From: Acidobacteriota bacterium
Lineage (GTDB): Bacteria; Acidobacteriota; Terriglobia; 20CM-2-55-15
Direction: 5' to 3'
DNA: 34,875 bases
Assembly: GCA_022821145.1 (NCBI GenBank)
Contig: JAJEEE010000045.1
Coordinates: 1 to 34,875, forward strand
The notes under the pieces were generated by a model that saw nothing but the letters and a program-made list of their open reading frames with translations, was not told the DNA's origin and did no database searches. Below are positions 7,250 to 15,421 of the stretch, piece by piece; within the stretch, counting starts at the first letter, position 1, and each line of letters begins with the position of its first letter. The position numbers and the translations under genes are program-made.

Positions 7250-8371
7250 ATGAGCCATGGAGTTCAGGGCGTTTCCGTCCTCGTTCTGGCCGGACTTCTT
7301 GTCGCGGCCGCACCGGTCGAGGGCCATCACTCGGTTTTCGGCAAGTTCGACGTCACGCGGGAGACGACCCTGGAAGGCGTCGTGACCATGGTCGACTGGA
7401 GGAGCCCGCACGTCCACGTGTTCATGAACGTTCGGAACGGGCCGCGTTTCGACAGTTGGGCCGTCGAGATCGAGAGCCCCGACATCCTGCGCCGGGCGGG
7501 TTGGTCCCGCGACACGCTGCGCCCCGGAGACGCCATTGTCGTCGAGGGCATCGCGGCGCGGAACGGGAGCCGGCAGGTCTGGGGCGATTCGATCGCGATG
7601 AGCGCCACCGGTCGGACGGTCCTGAACGTCGACGATTTCGAGCCGCCGGCGCCACTGGCGTCCCGGCCGGCGCCGGAGTGGCCGGACGGGCAGCCGCGCC
7701 TCGGCCCCCTGCCCGGCGGCGTGGACGGTTACTGGGCGTATCCCTCCGCCACCGCGCTGGTCGAGGACGGGGTCGATGTCGCGATGAACGCGCAGGGGCT
7801 CCTGCAGAACATCGACGACGCCGCCCGCGTCGCGCCGCTGCAGCCCTGGGCGCTGGCGCTCTACCGCGCGCGCCAGAGCCGCCAGCTCCGGGACGACCCG
7901 ACGTTCCTGAACTGCAAGCCGACATCGGGCCCCCGGCAGTTCCAGCAACCCCAGGGCGTTCAGTTGCTCGAGGACCGCGTTCGCGAGCGGATCTTCGTCC
8001 TGGTCGGAAGCGGCAACCGCAACTTCCACATCCTGTTCCTGGACGGACGGGAGCCGGTGGGGCAGGTGGGCGGCGACGACGACAACCCGCTCTACTACGG
8101 ACGTTCCGTGGGCGAATGGGAGGGCGACACGCTGGTCGTCGAGACCACCAGCTTCAACGAGGACTTCTGGTTCACCAACGGCGGGCTGCCCCATACCGAT
8201 CAACTTCGGCTGACCCAGCGTTTCAGCCGGCCCGACTTCGACACGTTGAGCTACGAAGTCACCGTCGACGACCCGGGAGCCTACACGCGGCCCTGGACCA
8301 GCAGTTGGACGCTTCGCTGGGTGGCGGGCCAGGAGTTGCCGAAGCACTTTTGCCAGGAGAACCGCCCCTAG
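7250..8371 (+). CDS. Secreted DUF6152 protein fused to an uncharacterised C-terminal domain
   Basis: 373 residues. A signal peptide (to about residue 25, ending VEG) is followed by HHSVFGKFD, the start of a DUF6152 domain of about 100 residues (TLEGVVTMVDWRSPHVHVFM ... LRPGDAIVVEG). This is the same domain as the whole of the gene at 8463. From about residue 180 a second domain begins (LQPWALALYRARQ ... NCKPT ... SVGEWEGDTLVVETTSFNED ... LPHTDQLRLTQRFSR). It is homologous to the proteins at 8911 and 9728 and also ends in an F-x-C-Q-x-x-N motif. Neither domain has a known biochemical function; DUF6152 proteins are exported and often have an HH pair after the signal peptide, which could bind a metal. 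The start at 7250 follows GGGGAGGA by 5 nt. The fusion implies that the two domains work together. Confidence 0.85.
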   Translation: MSHGVQGVSVLVLAGLLVAAAPVEGHHSVFGKFDVTRETTLEGVVTMVDWRSPHVHVFMNVRNGPRFDSWAVEIESPDILRRAGWSRDTLRPGDAIVVEGIAARNGSRQVWGDSIAMSATGRTVLNVDDFEPPAPLASRPAPEWPDGQPRLGPLPGGVDGYWAYPSATALVEDGVDVAMNAQGLLQNIDDAARVAPLQPWALALYRARQSRQLRDDPTFLNCKPTSGPRQFQQPQGVQLLEDRVRERIFVLVGSGNRNFHILFLDGREPVGQVGGDDDNPLYYGRSVGEWEGDTLVVETTSFNEDFWFTNGGLPHTDQLRLTQRFSRPDFDTLSYEVTVDDPGAYTRPWTSSWTLRWVAGQELPKHFCQENRP

Positions 8372-8462
8372 AATGGGACGGGCGCACGAAAAGGATTTGA
8401 TTTACACCGGTCCCGATTTGTCGGAAACTGATCGGGCCAGACCTGAAGCGGGAGGAACGCAC

Positions 8463-8882
8463 ATGAAAGCGATTATCTTGGCCGCGGGCGTCGTCGCCAT
8501 CGGGTTGATGCTGACCCCGGCGCCGACCGACGGACACCATTCGTTCGCCGCGGAGTTCGACTCCGACAAGCCGATCGAGCTGACCGGAATCGTGACGAAG
8601 GTGGACTGGGTGAACCCGCACGTGTGGTTCTACATCAACGTCCGGGATGCCGAAACCGGCCGCATGGTCAATTGGGGCGCCGAGATGGGCCCGCCGCACG
8701 GGCTGCAGCGGCGTGGTTGGCGGCGGGAAACGCTGAAGATCGGCGAGGAAGTCTCCGTCGCCGGGTCACTGGCCAAGGACGGCAGCAATCGCCTGAACGC
8801 CCGGTCCGTGACGTTGACGGCGACCGGCGGGCGTCCCGGCGAGACCCTGGACGCCAACTCGAGCCAGACCGTCACGCCGTAG
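8463..8882 (+). CDS. Secreted DUF6152 protein
   Basis: 139 residues, essentially one DUF6152 domain behind a signal peptide (MKAIILAAGVVAIGLMLTPAPTDG). The mature protein starts with HHSFAAEFDSDKPIELTGIVTKVDWVNPHVWFYINV. The HH pair at the mature N-terminus, the E-x-x-G-x-V-x-x-V-D-W-x-x-P-H-V block and the later RRETLKIGEEVSVAG are shared with the first domain of the protein at 7250. The small beta-barrel pattern resembles OB-like ligand-binding domains, but no function is known. The ATG at 8463 follows GGGAGGA. A 91-nt gap separates it from the preceding gene and only 28 nt from the next. Confidence 0.88.
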   Translation: MKAIILAAGVVAIGLMLTPAPTDGHHSFAAEFDSDKPIELTGIVTKVDWVNPHVWFYINVRDAETGRMVNWGAEMGPPHGLQRRGWRRETLKIGEEVSVAGSLAKDGSNRLNARSVTLTATGGRPGETLDANSSQTVTP

Positions 8883-8910
8883 GCGCGGCCGCATTCCAGG
8901 ATTTCCAGCG

Positions 8911-9717
8911 ATGCGACGCCGCGCCGTGTGCGTGCTCGCCTGTGCGCTGGCGGCGGGTTGGACGACGGGAGCCGCCGCGGCCCAGGACGAGGAGTTCCTG
9001 AGGGACCCGGAGTTCGTCGAGCCGGAGACACCCGCGCCGAGGGACCGGAACGGGCGGGTCATGCTGGGCACCGAGGCCGGCGAGACCGGCCTGTGGCTGC
9101 CGACAGTCAACACCCAGTATCCGTTGGCGCCCCCGGAGACCATTCCGTTCCAACCCTGGGCCGAAGCGCTCTACGCGGAGCGCCAGGAGCACGAGCTGGA
9201 GCCGCACGCGCGCTGCAAGCCGTCGAGCCTTTCGCGCCCGTTCCTGACGCCCTACGGCGTGGAGATCCTGGAGCTGCCCGAACTGCAGCGGATCTACATA
9301 TTCGACGTCGGCGGGCCGCACACGTGGCGGACCATCTACATGGACGGCCGCACCCATCCCGAGGCGCTGGAGCCCAGCTACCTGGGCCACTCCATCGGCT
9401 GGTGGGAGGGCGACACGCTGGTTGTCGAGACCGTCGGCTACAACGAGGGGACGTGGATGGACCGCCGGGGCGCGCCGAACAGCGACCGGCTCCGGACCCT
9501 GGAGCGCCTGACGCGGACCAGCCGCGACACGGTGGTGTACCGCATCGAGATCGAGGATCCCGAGGTCTATACCGAGGCCTGGGAAGGCGGCTTCGACCTG
9601 CGTTGGGTGGAAGACGTCGAGTTGTTCGAGTACGTTTGCCAGCAAGGCAACCAGGCTTTCGAGTTGATGCTGGGCGATTACGAGTCCGTCGACCGGACCA
9701 CGGTGATCGTGCCCTGA
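8911..9717 (+). CDS. Secreted protein, paralogue of the DUF6152-linked domain
   Basis: 268 residues with a signal peptide ending near AAAAQ. The mature chain carries a conserved series: PFQPWAEALYAERQ, EPHARCKPS, RPFLTPYGVE, ELPELQRIYIFDVGG, HTWRTIYMDGRTHP, SYLGHSIGWWEGDTLVVET, LRTLERLTR and a terminal FEYVCQQGNQAFELM. Two Cys (in ARCKPS and YVCQQ) are kept in all three copies in this window and could form a disulfide. The pattern IYMDGRxHP...YxGxSxGxWEGDTLVVET is widespread in acidobacterial exported proteins, in my recollection of unknown function. It is about 75 percent identical by eye to the next gene over the central part, so the pair is a recent tandem duplication. The ATG at 8911 has a weak AGGA upstream. 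Confidence 0.85.
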   Translation: MRRRAVCVLACALAAGWTTGAAAAQDEEFLRDPEFVEPETPAPRDRNGRVMLGTEAGETGLWLPTVNTQYPLAPPETIPFQPWAEALYAERQEHELEPHARCKPSSLSRPFLTPYGVEILELPELQRIYIFDVGGPHTWRTIYMDGRTHPEALEPSYLGHSIGWWEGDTLVVETVGYNEGTWMDRRGAPNSDRLRTLERLTRTSRDTVVYRIEIEDPEVYTEAWEGGFDLRWVEDVELFEYVCQQGNQAFELMLGDYESVDRTTVIVP

Positions 9718-9727
9718 AGGAGATAGG

Positions 9728-10522
9728 ATGTCCTACCGAACCATTCTGACGATCGCGGCGGCGATCCTGCTCGTACCGGCCCTGGCCTCGGCGCAGCGAG
9801 GCGGCCGGGGGAACGCTCCCGACCCGCGGCCGATCCCGCGCAACGACGACGGGCGCGTGACGCTCGGCGGCGAGACCGTGGAGACGAAGGGCCTCTGGAC
9901 CGGCCGCATCGGGATCACGACGCCGATCGCGCCGCCCGAAACGGTCCCGTTCCAGCCCTGGGCGCGGGCGCTGTGGGAGGAACGCGAGGAGCACGAGCTG
10001 GAACCCCACGCCCGCTGCAAGCCGTCGGCCGGCGCGCGGCCGTTCCTGACGCCCTACGGCGTCGAGTTCGTCGAGCTTCCCGAGCTGCAGCGGATCTACG
10101 TGTTCGACGTCGGCGGGCCGCATACCTGGCGGACCATCTACATGGACGGCCGGACGCATCCCGAGGACCTGGAGCCCAGCTACCTGGGCCATTCCATCGG
10201 CTGGTGGGAAAACGACGACACGCTCGTGGTCGAGACCGTCGGATACGACGAAGGCACCTGGATCGGCCGGCGCGGCCTGCCGCACACCGAACAGGCGCGG
10301 ACCCTGGAGCGCTTCACGCGCGTCGCCTACGACGCGATCGACTACACGATCACGATCCACGATCCGGCGGCGTATACCGATTCCTGGACGGGCGGGTTTC
10401 CCCTCCGTTGGGGAGAGGGGCCGGAGCTGTTCGAGTACATCTGCCAGCAGGGCAACCAGGCTTTCGAGTTGATGCTGGGCGACTACGACGCGGTCGACCG
10501 GACGACGGTGATCATCCCTTAG
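9728..10522 (+). CDS. Secreted protein, tandem paralogue of the preceding gene
   Basis: 264 residues. The signal peptide MSYRTILTIAAAILLVPALASAQ precedes a mature part that matches the preceding protein almost throughout: PFQPWARALWEEREEHELEPH, CKPSAGARPFLTPYGVE, the DVGGPHTWRTIYMDGRTHPE block, SIGWWENDDTLVVETVGYDEGTW, and the end EYICQQGNQAFELMLGDYD. Divergence is concentrated in the N-terminal linker (RGGRGNAPDPRPIPRNDDG), so the conserved core begins at about residue 45. Start at 9728, with AAGGAG 5 nt upstream and only 10 nt after the previous stop, indicating one transcript. The function is unknown; the same domain is fused to DUF6152 in the gene at 7250. Confidence 0.85.
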   Translation: MSYRTILTIAAAILLVPALASAQRGGRGNAPDPRPIPRNDDGRVTLGGETVETKGLWTGRIGITTPIAPPETVPFQPWARALWEEREEHELEPHARCKPSAGARPFLTPYGVEFVELPELQRIYVFDVGGPHTWRTIYMDGRTHPEDLEPSYLGHSIGWWENDDTLVVETVGYDEGTWIGRRGLPHTEQARTLERFTRVAYDAIDYTITIHDPAAYTDSWTGGFPLRWGEGPELFEYICQQGNQAFELMLGDYDAVDRTTVIIP

Positions 10523-10586
10523 TAGCGGCCGGCGGGCGCGGTGTCCGGGCGCGGCGAGGACGGCCATGGGTGGCGCCGGGGCGGAT

Positions 10587-10658
10587 TGAAGAGATCTGTT
10601 TCTTGGACTGACGCCTCGCTCCGCTCGTTGTCCACCCGCGGCGAGGAACGCCGCGGGT
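10587..10658 (+). repeat. Dispersed hairpin repeat, copy A
   Basis: About 72 nt lying between two converging genes. The left part has the core TTTCTTGGACTGACGCCTCG (10599-10618). The right part is a perfect hairpin with 10-bp arms ACCCGCGGCG (10634-10643) and CGCCGCGGGT (10649-10658) around the loop AGGAA. A nearly identical copy is at 31901-31978, with partial copies at 31628, 31808 and 34725. No T-run follows, so it is not a classic intrinsic terminator, though its place between convergent genes would allow it to slow or stop transcription from either side. Confidence 0.8.
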
Positions 10659-10724
10659 ACGATCGGACACATGCCCGGCGTTGTCGTGTTTTCGAGATCC
10701 GGCCGTCATCAACGACGGCGGTGA

Positions 10725-11471
10725 TCATCCCGTAAACGCCCTTTCGCTCGATGCGCGCGACCGGGCGGCGACCAGTTCGCCCGCCCGGTGCAGGGACTCG
10801 AACGTGCCGGCGTCGGTCCACCAGCCGTCGAGCACGCCGTAGGTCATCTGCCCCCGGCGCACGTACGCGTTGTTGACGTCGGTGATCTCCAACTCGCCGC
10901 GTTCCGAGGGTTCCAGCGTCTCGATGATTTCGAAGACGCCGCCGTCGTACATGTAGACGCCCGTCACCGCGTATCGGGACTTCGGGACGATGGGCTTTTC
11001 CTCGATCCCGACGACACGGCCGTCCGATATTTCCACCACGCCGAAACGTTTCGGGTCGTCGACCTCCTTCAGCAGGATCCGGGCGCCTCGGCCCTGCGCC
11101 TCGAATGCCCGGACGTGCGGCGCGATCGAGTCCTCGACGATGTTGTCGCCCAGTACGACGACGATCGGGTCGCCGCCGCTGAAGACGCGGGCCTGCCCGA
11201 GCGCGTGGGCGATGCCGCCTTCGCCGTCCTGGTAGGCGTAGTTGACCCGATCGAGGCCGAATGCCTCGCCGTTCCCCAGGAGCCTCAGGAAATCGCCCGC
11301 GAAGTTGCCGCCCGTGACCAGCAGGATGTCGCGGATGCCGGCCTCCACGAGCGTCTGGATCGGATAGTAGATCATCGGCCGGTCGTAGACCGGCAGCAGG
11401 TGCTTGTTGGTGACCCGGGTCAGCGGCAGGAGCCGCGTGCCCAGGCCGCCGGCGAGGATGACGCCCTTCAC
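10725..11471 (-). CDS. Sugar-1-phosphate nucleotidyltransferase, RmlA type
   Basis: 248 residues. It probably transfers dTMP (or another NMP) onto glucose-1-phosphate to activate the sugar for surface-polysaccharide synthesis in the cytoplasm. The signature G8-G-L-G11-T-R13-L-x-P-x-T with K23 and LLPV is complete. It continues with YDRPMIYYPIQTLVEAGI, the LGDNIVED metal region, the EEKP motif and a terminal GWWTDAGTFESL. The length is that of the short RmlA/archaeal-type enzymes (about 240) and lacks the C-terminal allosteric helices of the 290-residue form. The GTG at 11471 is preferred because KGVILAGG is the invariant N-terminus; the in-frame TTG at 11531 would add 20 unrelated residues. 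A TATCCT box at 11517-11522 suggests its own promoter. No other sugar genes are adjacent. Confidence 0.9.
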   Translation of the reverse strand: MKGVILAGGLGTRLLPLTRVTNKHLLPVYDRPMIYYPIQTLVEAGIRDILLVTGGNFAGDFLRLLGNGEAFGLDRVNYAYQDGEGGIAHALGQARVFSGGDPIVVVLGDNIVEDSIAPHVRAFEAQGRGARILLKEVDDPKRFGVVEISDGRVVGIEEKPIVPKSRYAVTGVYMYDGGVFEIIETLEPSERGELEITDVNNAYVRRGQMTYGVLDGWWTDAGTFESLHRAGELVAARSRASSERAFTG

Positions 11472-11571
11472 GGGCGCGCGGCCTGGCCTACGCACATGGG
11501 GTGTCGCATGCGCGGTAGGATACACTGACAACGCGTGCGCGGGGGGTCCCCTACCGCGGGATTCTGCCGCC

Positions 11572-12813
11572 CTACTCGTACCGCAGCGCCTCGATCGGGT
11601 CGATTCGCGACGCCTTGAGCGCCGGATACACGCCGAACAGGATCCCGACGGTCACCGAGACGCCGAAGGCCACCGCGATGGACGTCGTCGTCACGATCGT
11701 GCTCCATTCGGCGGTTAACGCGATCAGCCACGCCAGCAGGAAGCCGAATCCGATACCCAGCACGCCGCCGCTCGCCGAGATCAGGACCGATTCCGTGACG
11801 AACTGTCGCGCGATGTCGTAGCGGCGGGCGCCGACCGATCGTCGGACGCCGATCTCGCGTGTGCGCTCCATCACAGTGGCGAGGACGATGTTCATGATGC
11901 CGATGCCGCCCACCAGAAGGGAAATGCCCGCGATCGCCACCATCACGTAAGTGAAGATCGTCTGCGTCCGCCGTTGCTGCGCGAGCAGCGCCGCCGGAAT
12001 CGTGACCGTGAAATCCGGCGTGCCCCGATGCGTCGAATCGAGAACGGCCGTCACCACCTTGGCCACCTCCACGCTGTCGGCGCTCTCGGTGAGCCGCATC
12101 TCGATACCGTCGAGTTCGTCCTTCAAGTTGGACCCGCGGTCCCAGAACCGGAACTCGAAGGTGTTCATCGGGATGTAGACCACGTTGTTGATGTCCGGCA
12201 TGGAACCGCCATCGCTCCGGGGACTGGCCATGAGCTGTGCTTCGAGGACGCCGATCACCTCGAGCCAGGTGTCGTTCACCTTGATGAACCGTCCCAGCGC
12301 GGGCTCGTAGCCGAGCAGGTGGACCTTTGCGCTCTCTCCGAGAACCGCGACGGCCGCGCTGGCCGCGGACTGATCGTCGGTGAAGAAACCGCCTTCGGCG
12401 AAACGCAGGTTGTGGATACGCGGGTAGGCCGGATCGACGCCGTACAGGTTCGGAGGATCTCCGGTCGGCTTGGGCAGATAAGCCGCCGGGCGCATGGTCT
12501 TGCGCGACGACATGGCTTCGATGTCGTCGATGTTGGTTCGGAGGATGCGGGCGTCGCGGTGGGTGAGTCCCGGAGAGGAACGCCGCCGGTCCTGCATCTC
12601 TTGCGAGCTGGAGGCCGGTAGGGAATCCACCAGGATGTTTCTCACGCCGAGTTGCTCGATGAAGCGTAACGACTCCTCGCGGGCCCCGGCGCCGATGGCC
12701 ATCATCCCGATCACGGACCCGACGCCGAAGACGATACCCATCGCCGTCAACAGCGTACGCGTCTTCTGGGCGCGCAGGTTGTCGAACGCCTGGCCAACGT
12801 CGGAGAAGAACAT
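11572..12813 (-). CDS. MacB/FtsX-type ABC transporter permease
   Basis: 413 residues. N-terminal membrane helix (LLTAMGIVFGVGSVIGMMAIGAG), then a large periplasmic MacB core domain (about 45-285). Three C-terminal helices follow, including IFTYVMVAIAGISLLVGGIGIMNIVLATVMERTREIGVRRSVGA, the FtsX signature loop, and the ending PALKASRIDPIEALRYE. MacB-type permeases do not form a transport channel; they use ATP hydrolysis in the cytoplasm to drive an adaptor-TolC conduit or act as mechanotransmitters. There is no fused or adjacent ATPase. The ATG at 12813 shares one base with the upstream stop codon (TGATG), so translation is coupled to the adaptor gene before it. Last gene of the four-gene operon. 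Confidence 0.9.
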   Translation of the reverse strand: MFFSDVGQAFDNLRAQKTRTLLTAMGIVFGVGSVIGMMAIGAGAREESLRFIEQLGVRNILVDSLPASSSQEMQDRRRSSPGLTHRDARILRTNIDDIEAMSSRKTMRPAAYLPKPTGDPPNLYGVDPAYPRIHNLRFAEGGFFTDDQSAASAAVAVLGESAKVHLLGYEPALGRFIKVNDTWLEVIGVLEAQLMASPRSDGGSMPDINNVVYIPMNTFEFRFWDRGSNLKDELDGIEMRLTESADSVEVAKVVTAVLDSTHRGTPDFTVTIPAALLAQQRRTQTIFTYVMVAIAGISLLVGGIGIMNIVLATVMERTREIGVRRSVGARRYDIARQFVTESVLISASGGVLGIGFGFLLAWLIALTAEWSTIVTTTSIAVAFGVSVTVGILFGVYPALKASRIDPIEALRYE

Positions 12814-14162
12814 CACCGGGGCAACGCCTCCAGGACGCCGCCCTGGGACGCGCCCTCCGCCGGCCGGCCGGGGCGCGCCAGCGCCACGACGGCCCCTTCC
12901 TCGATGCCGGTGATCACGGCCTGGCTCTCGCTCCTGCGGATGAGCGTCACGTCCTCGGTCACGAATCCTTCCGGCCTTCGCCGGTAGACGAATGTGCGGC
13001 CGTCGCTTTCGAAGAGCGCCTGGGAGGGCACCCATAGCACGTCGTCGAGAACGTCGACCGTGATCAGTATGTCGGCGCTCATGCCGGGCCGCAGGCCCGG
13101 ATCGCTTTCGTCCAGCGCAATCCGGACGTTGAAGGTTCTGTTCCACGCGCTACCGGTCGATCCGCCCAGGACCGTGATGTGGCCCGCGAGTTCGCGGCCC
13201 GGCACCGCCGCCGGCAGCACGGAGACGGCTTGACCGGCCTCGAGATGACCGCGGTCGGCCTCGGGGATCTGGGCGCTCACCTCCCACCGGCTCATGTCCG
13301 GTATCTGAGCCACGGCCTGTCCCGGCCGCGCCGCGTCGCCCGCCCGGTATTCCGGAAGCGTCATCCCGGTGAAGAATACGTTCTGGCCATTCCGATTCTC
13401 CAGCCGTTGGACGAAGCCTCCCGTCCTCGCCCGCAGCGTCAGGGCTTCCATCTCGTCCCGCGCAGCCGCGGCCAGCCGCACGGCCTCGTCCACCGCCGTC
13501 CGCTTCAGTCGGATCGCGGCGTCGGAGCTGGCCTCGCGGTTCTCCAGGCCCAGGACGGCTTGACGGTGACGGTTCCGCGCCCGCTCCAGCGCGATCTCGT
13601 TCTCGCGTCGCTGGATTCCCGAAAGCACCTCGTTCTTCCGCATCTCCTGCTCGGCGATCCGGACCTCGGTTTCCGTGGCGAACACCTGATAGCGGGCGTC
13701 CTCCAGCGCCGCCCGCGCTTCCGCCTCGGCCTGGATCACTTCCTGCCGGGCTTCGAGCAGGTCGGCCTCGGCTTCGCGTATTTCGAATTCCTGCTGCGAC
13801 GTATCGAATTCCACGACCACGTCGCCAGCCGCAACGGCTTCTCCGCTGTCTCTCAGGTAGATGACGGCCATCTCTTCGGCCCCCGTCATGGGCGTGATCA
13901 GGATTTCCGCCCCTCCACCCTGCAGTTCGCCGCGCGCCGGGACCGTGACCGTGACGTTGCCCCGCCGGACCGTGGTCGTTGGAACCGAGGCGTCATCGTC
14001 GATGGCGGTGGCTTCGATGATGCCGCGAATCCCCCGGGAGATTCCGACGCCGGCCCCCACGATGGCCACGGCGGCGAGCCCCAGGACCAGGGCTTGGCGG
14101 ATCAGCTTCCCGGCCTTCGAATCACGTGGCATCGTCGAATCGCCGTGCTCCACCGTGCTCAT
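12813..14162 (-). CDS. Periplasmic adaptor (membrane fusion) protein, third of three
   Basis: 449 residues. One N-terminal membrane anchor (LIRQALVLGLAAVAIVGAGVGI) is followed by the first half of a lipoyl-like domain (VRRGNVTVTVPARGELQGG ... SGEAVAAGDVVVEFD). Next comes an alpha-helical hairpin of about 130 residues rich in Ala/Glu/Arg, and the second lipoyl half (TLRARTGGFVQRL). A beta-barrel (WEVSAQIPEADRGHLEAGQAVSVLP) and a membrane-proximal domain (VLWVPSQALFESDGRTFVYRRRPEGF) complete the classic HlyD/MacA layout. It would link the MacB-like permease to an outer-membrane channel. The start ATG overlaps the previous stop by four bases (ATGA). A later in-frame ATG at residue 11 is possible. 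Confidence 0.88.
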   Translation of the reverse strand: MSTVEHGDSTMPRDSKAGKLIRQALVLGLAAVAIVGAGVGISRGIRGIIEATAIDDDASVPTTTVRRGNVTVTVPARGELQGGGAEILITPMTGAEEMAVIYLRDSGEAVAAGDVVVEFDTSQQEFEIREAEADLLEARQEVIQAEAEARAALEDARYQVFATETEVRIAEQEMRKNEVLSGIQRRENEIALERARNRHRQAVLGLENREASSDAAIRLKRTAVDEAVRLAAAARDEMEALTLRARTGGFVQRLENRNGQNVFFTGMTLPEYRAGDAARPGQAVAQIPDMSRWEVSAQIPEADRGHLEAGQAVSVLPAAVPGRELAGHITVLGGSTGSAWNRTFNVRIALDESDPGLRPGMSADILITVDVLDDVLWVPSQALFESDGRTFVYRRRPEGFVTEDVTLIRRSESQAVITGIEEGAVVALARPGRPAEGASQGGVLEALPR

Positions 14163-15421
14163 TGTCCTTCGGCGTCTTCATCCTCGACGGCGGCGCTATC
14201 GGGATCGGCCAACGCCACCCGCGAATCGGCCAGAATCCCCGAGACGGCGACCTCGTCGGGATTCCGCGCCAATACTTCGACTTCCATCCATCGGTAGCCC
14301 TCGCCTTCAACCAAGTGGACCCCCGGTCTGCCGTCACGCGTGAACAGCGCCGGCGCCGGGATTGCGATCGCGTCTGGAATCCGCTCGATCACCACGTCCA
14401 TCCCGGCGTTCATTCCCGGGCGCAGCCTCGGATCGGCATCGCCGCCGATGGCGGCGTACACGTGGAAGCGGCTGTTGAACGTGTCCAGAGAGAACTCCGC
14501 GATCGGCGAGATGCCCGTCAGTATCGCCTCGATAACGCGTTCCGGCAGGGCGTCCACCCGGATGATGACGTCGTTTCCGACCGCGATCCGGCCGCGGTCG
14601 GTCTCCTCCACGGTGGCGTCCATCAACAGCGATGACAAGTCGGGAATCTGGGCCAGCGTCATGCCCCCGGACACGGCGTCTCCGACCCTGTAGGGCTGCG
14701 GGTTTCCGCCGAAAAGCTGAGTGGAATTGGTGGCGAAAATGGCGTAACCGGTCAACGGCGCCCGGATTTCCATCTGCGCCAAACGCCTCTGGGTGAGTTC
14801 CAGCTCGGCTGCGGCCTCCTCCACGGCGCGCCGAAGACCGGCGACGTGAGACTCGTTGGAGACGACATGCTGGACGATTTCCGCCTCGAGCGTCCGGACG
14901 TTCTGCTCGGCCACCCGGAGGTCGATCCTCGCCTGCTCGGCCGCGATGCGGCTCACGAACTCCTCGCCGGCGGTCCGCAGTTCGGCCAGCTCGACGTTCA
15001 GACGGGCGTCGGCCAGGTCCGCCGCGTCGTGTTCGGCCGTGATTCGGCCGTCGGCGATCGCCTGGGCGAGCGTCGCCTCGGCCTGTTCCAGAGCCGCCCG
15101 GTTCTCGATCAACTGCTGCTCGGCCGTGCTCGAGTCGAAGCGAATCAGGGGCGCCCCCTCCTCGACGAGCTCGCCGGCGGGCGCCAGCCACCCGATCCGG
15201 AGATTGGGCACAACCGGGGCATAGACCTGAGCGGCCCGGTCCGCGCGGATTTCACCGCGGACGCGTATCACCACCTCGAACTCCCCTTCGCGGACGGGCG
15301 CGATGGGCAGGTTGGATTCTCCAGTCTGCCGGAACTGCGCCGAGCCCAGCCAAACCGCCGTCGCGAGCGAGGCGGTGATGACCAGGGCCGATACGATGCC
15401 GAAAGCCGGTCGAGCGTTCAC
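14159..15421 (-). CDS. Periplasmic adaptor (membrane fusion) protein, second of three
   Basis: 420 residues with an N-terminal membrane anchor (FGIVSALVITASLATAVWLG). The order of parts is that of HlyD/MacA proteins: lipoyl half (VREGEFEVVIRVRGEIRADRAAQVYAPVV ... LVEEGAPLIRFDSS), helical hairpin with many Ala/Glu, second lipoyl half (EIRAPLTGYAIFATNS), beta-barrel (LLMDATVEETDRGRIAVGNDVIIRVD), and C-terminal domain (AIAIPAPALFTRDGRPGVHLVEGEGYRWMEVEVLARNPDEVAVSGIL). The tail ends in an acidic stretch. The start is GTG at 15421, overlapping the upstream stop as GTGA. It is clearly different in sequence from the adaptors on either side, so this is not a recent duplication. Confidence 0.86.
   Translation of the reverse strand: MNARPAFGIVSALVITASLATAVWLGSAQFRQTGESNLPIAPVREGEFEVVIRVRGEIRADRAAQVYAPVVPNLRIGWLAPAGELVEEGAPLIRFDSSTAEQQLIENRAALEQAEATLAQAIADGRITAEHDAADLADARLNVELAELRTAGEEFVSRIAAEQARIDLRVAEQNVRTLEAEIVQHVVSNESHVAGLRRAVEEAAAELELTQRRLAQMEIRAPLTGYAIFATNSTQLFGGNPQPYRVGDAVSGGMTLAQIPDLSSLLMDATVEETDRGRIAVGNDVIIRVDALPERVIEAILTGISPIAEFSLDTFNSRFHVYAAIGGDADPRLRPGMNAGMDVVIERIPDAIAIPAPALFTRDGRPGVHLVEGEGYRWMEVEVLARNPDEVAVSGILADSRVALADPDSAAVEDEDAEGQ

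Noticed and set aside
10634-10658. Hairpin read as an intrinsic terminator
   Set aside because: Very stable stem but no T-run on either side, and copies occur away from gene ends; kept as a repeat with possible secondary effect.
10541-10735. Short frames within repeat copy A
   Set aside because: Products consist of hairpin-encoded Arg/Gly runs; the same translations arise from the other copies, so they reflect the repeat rather than genes.
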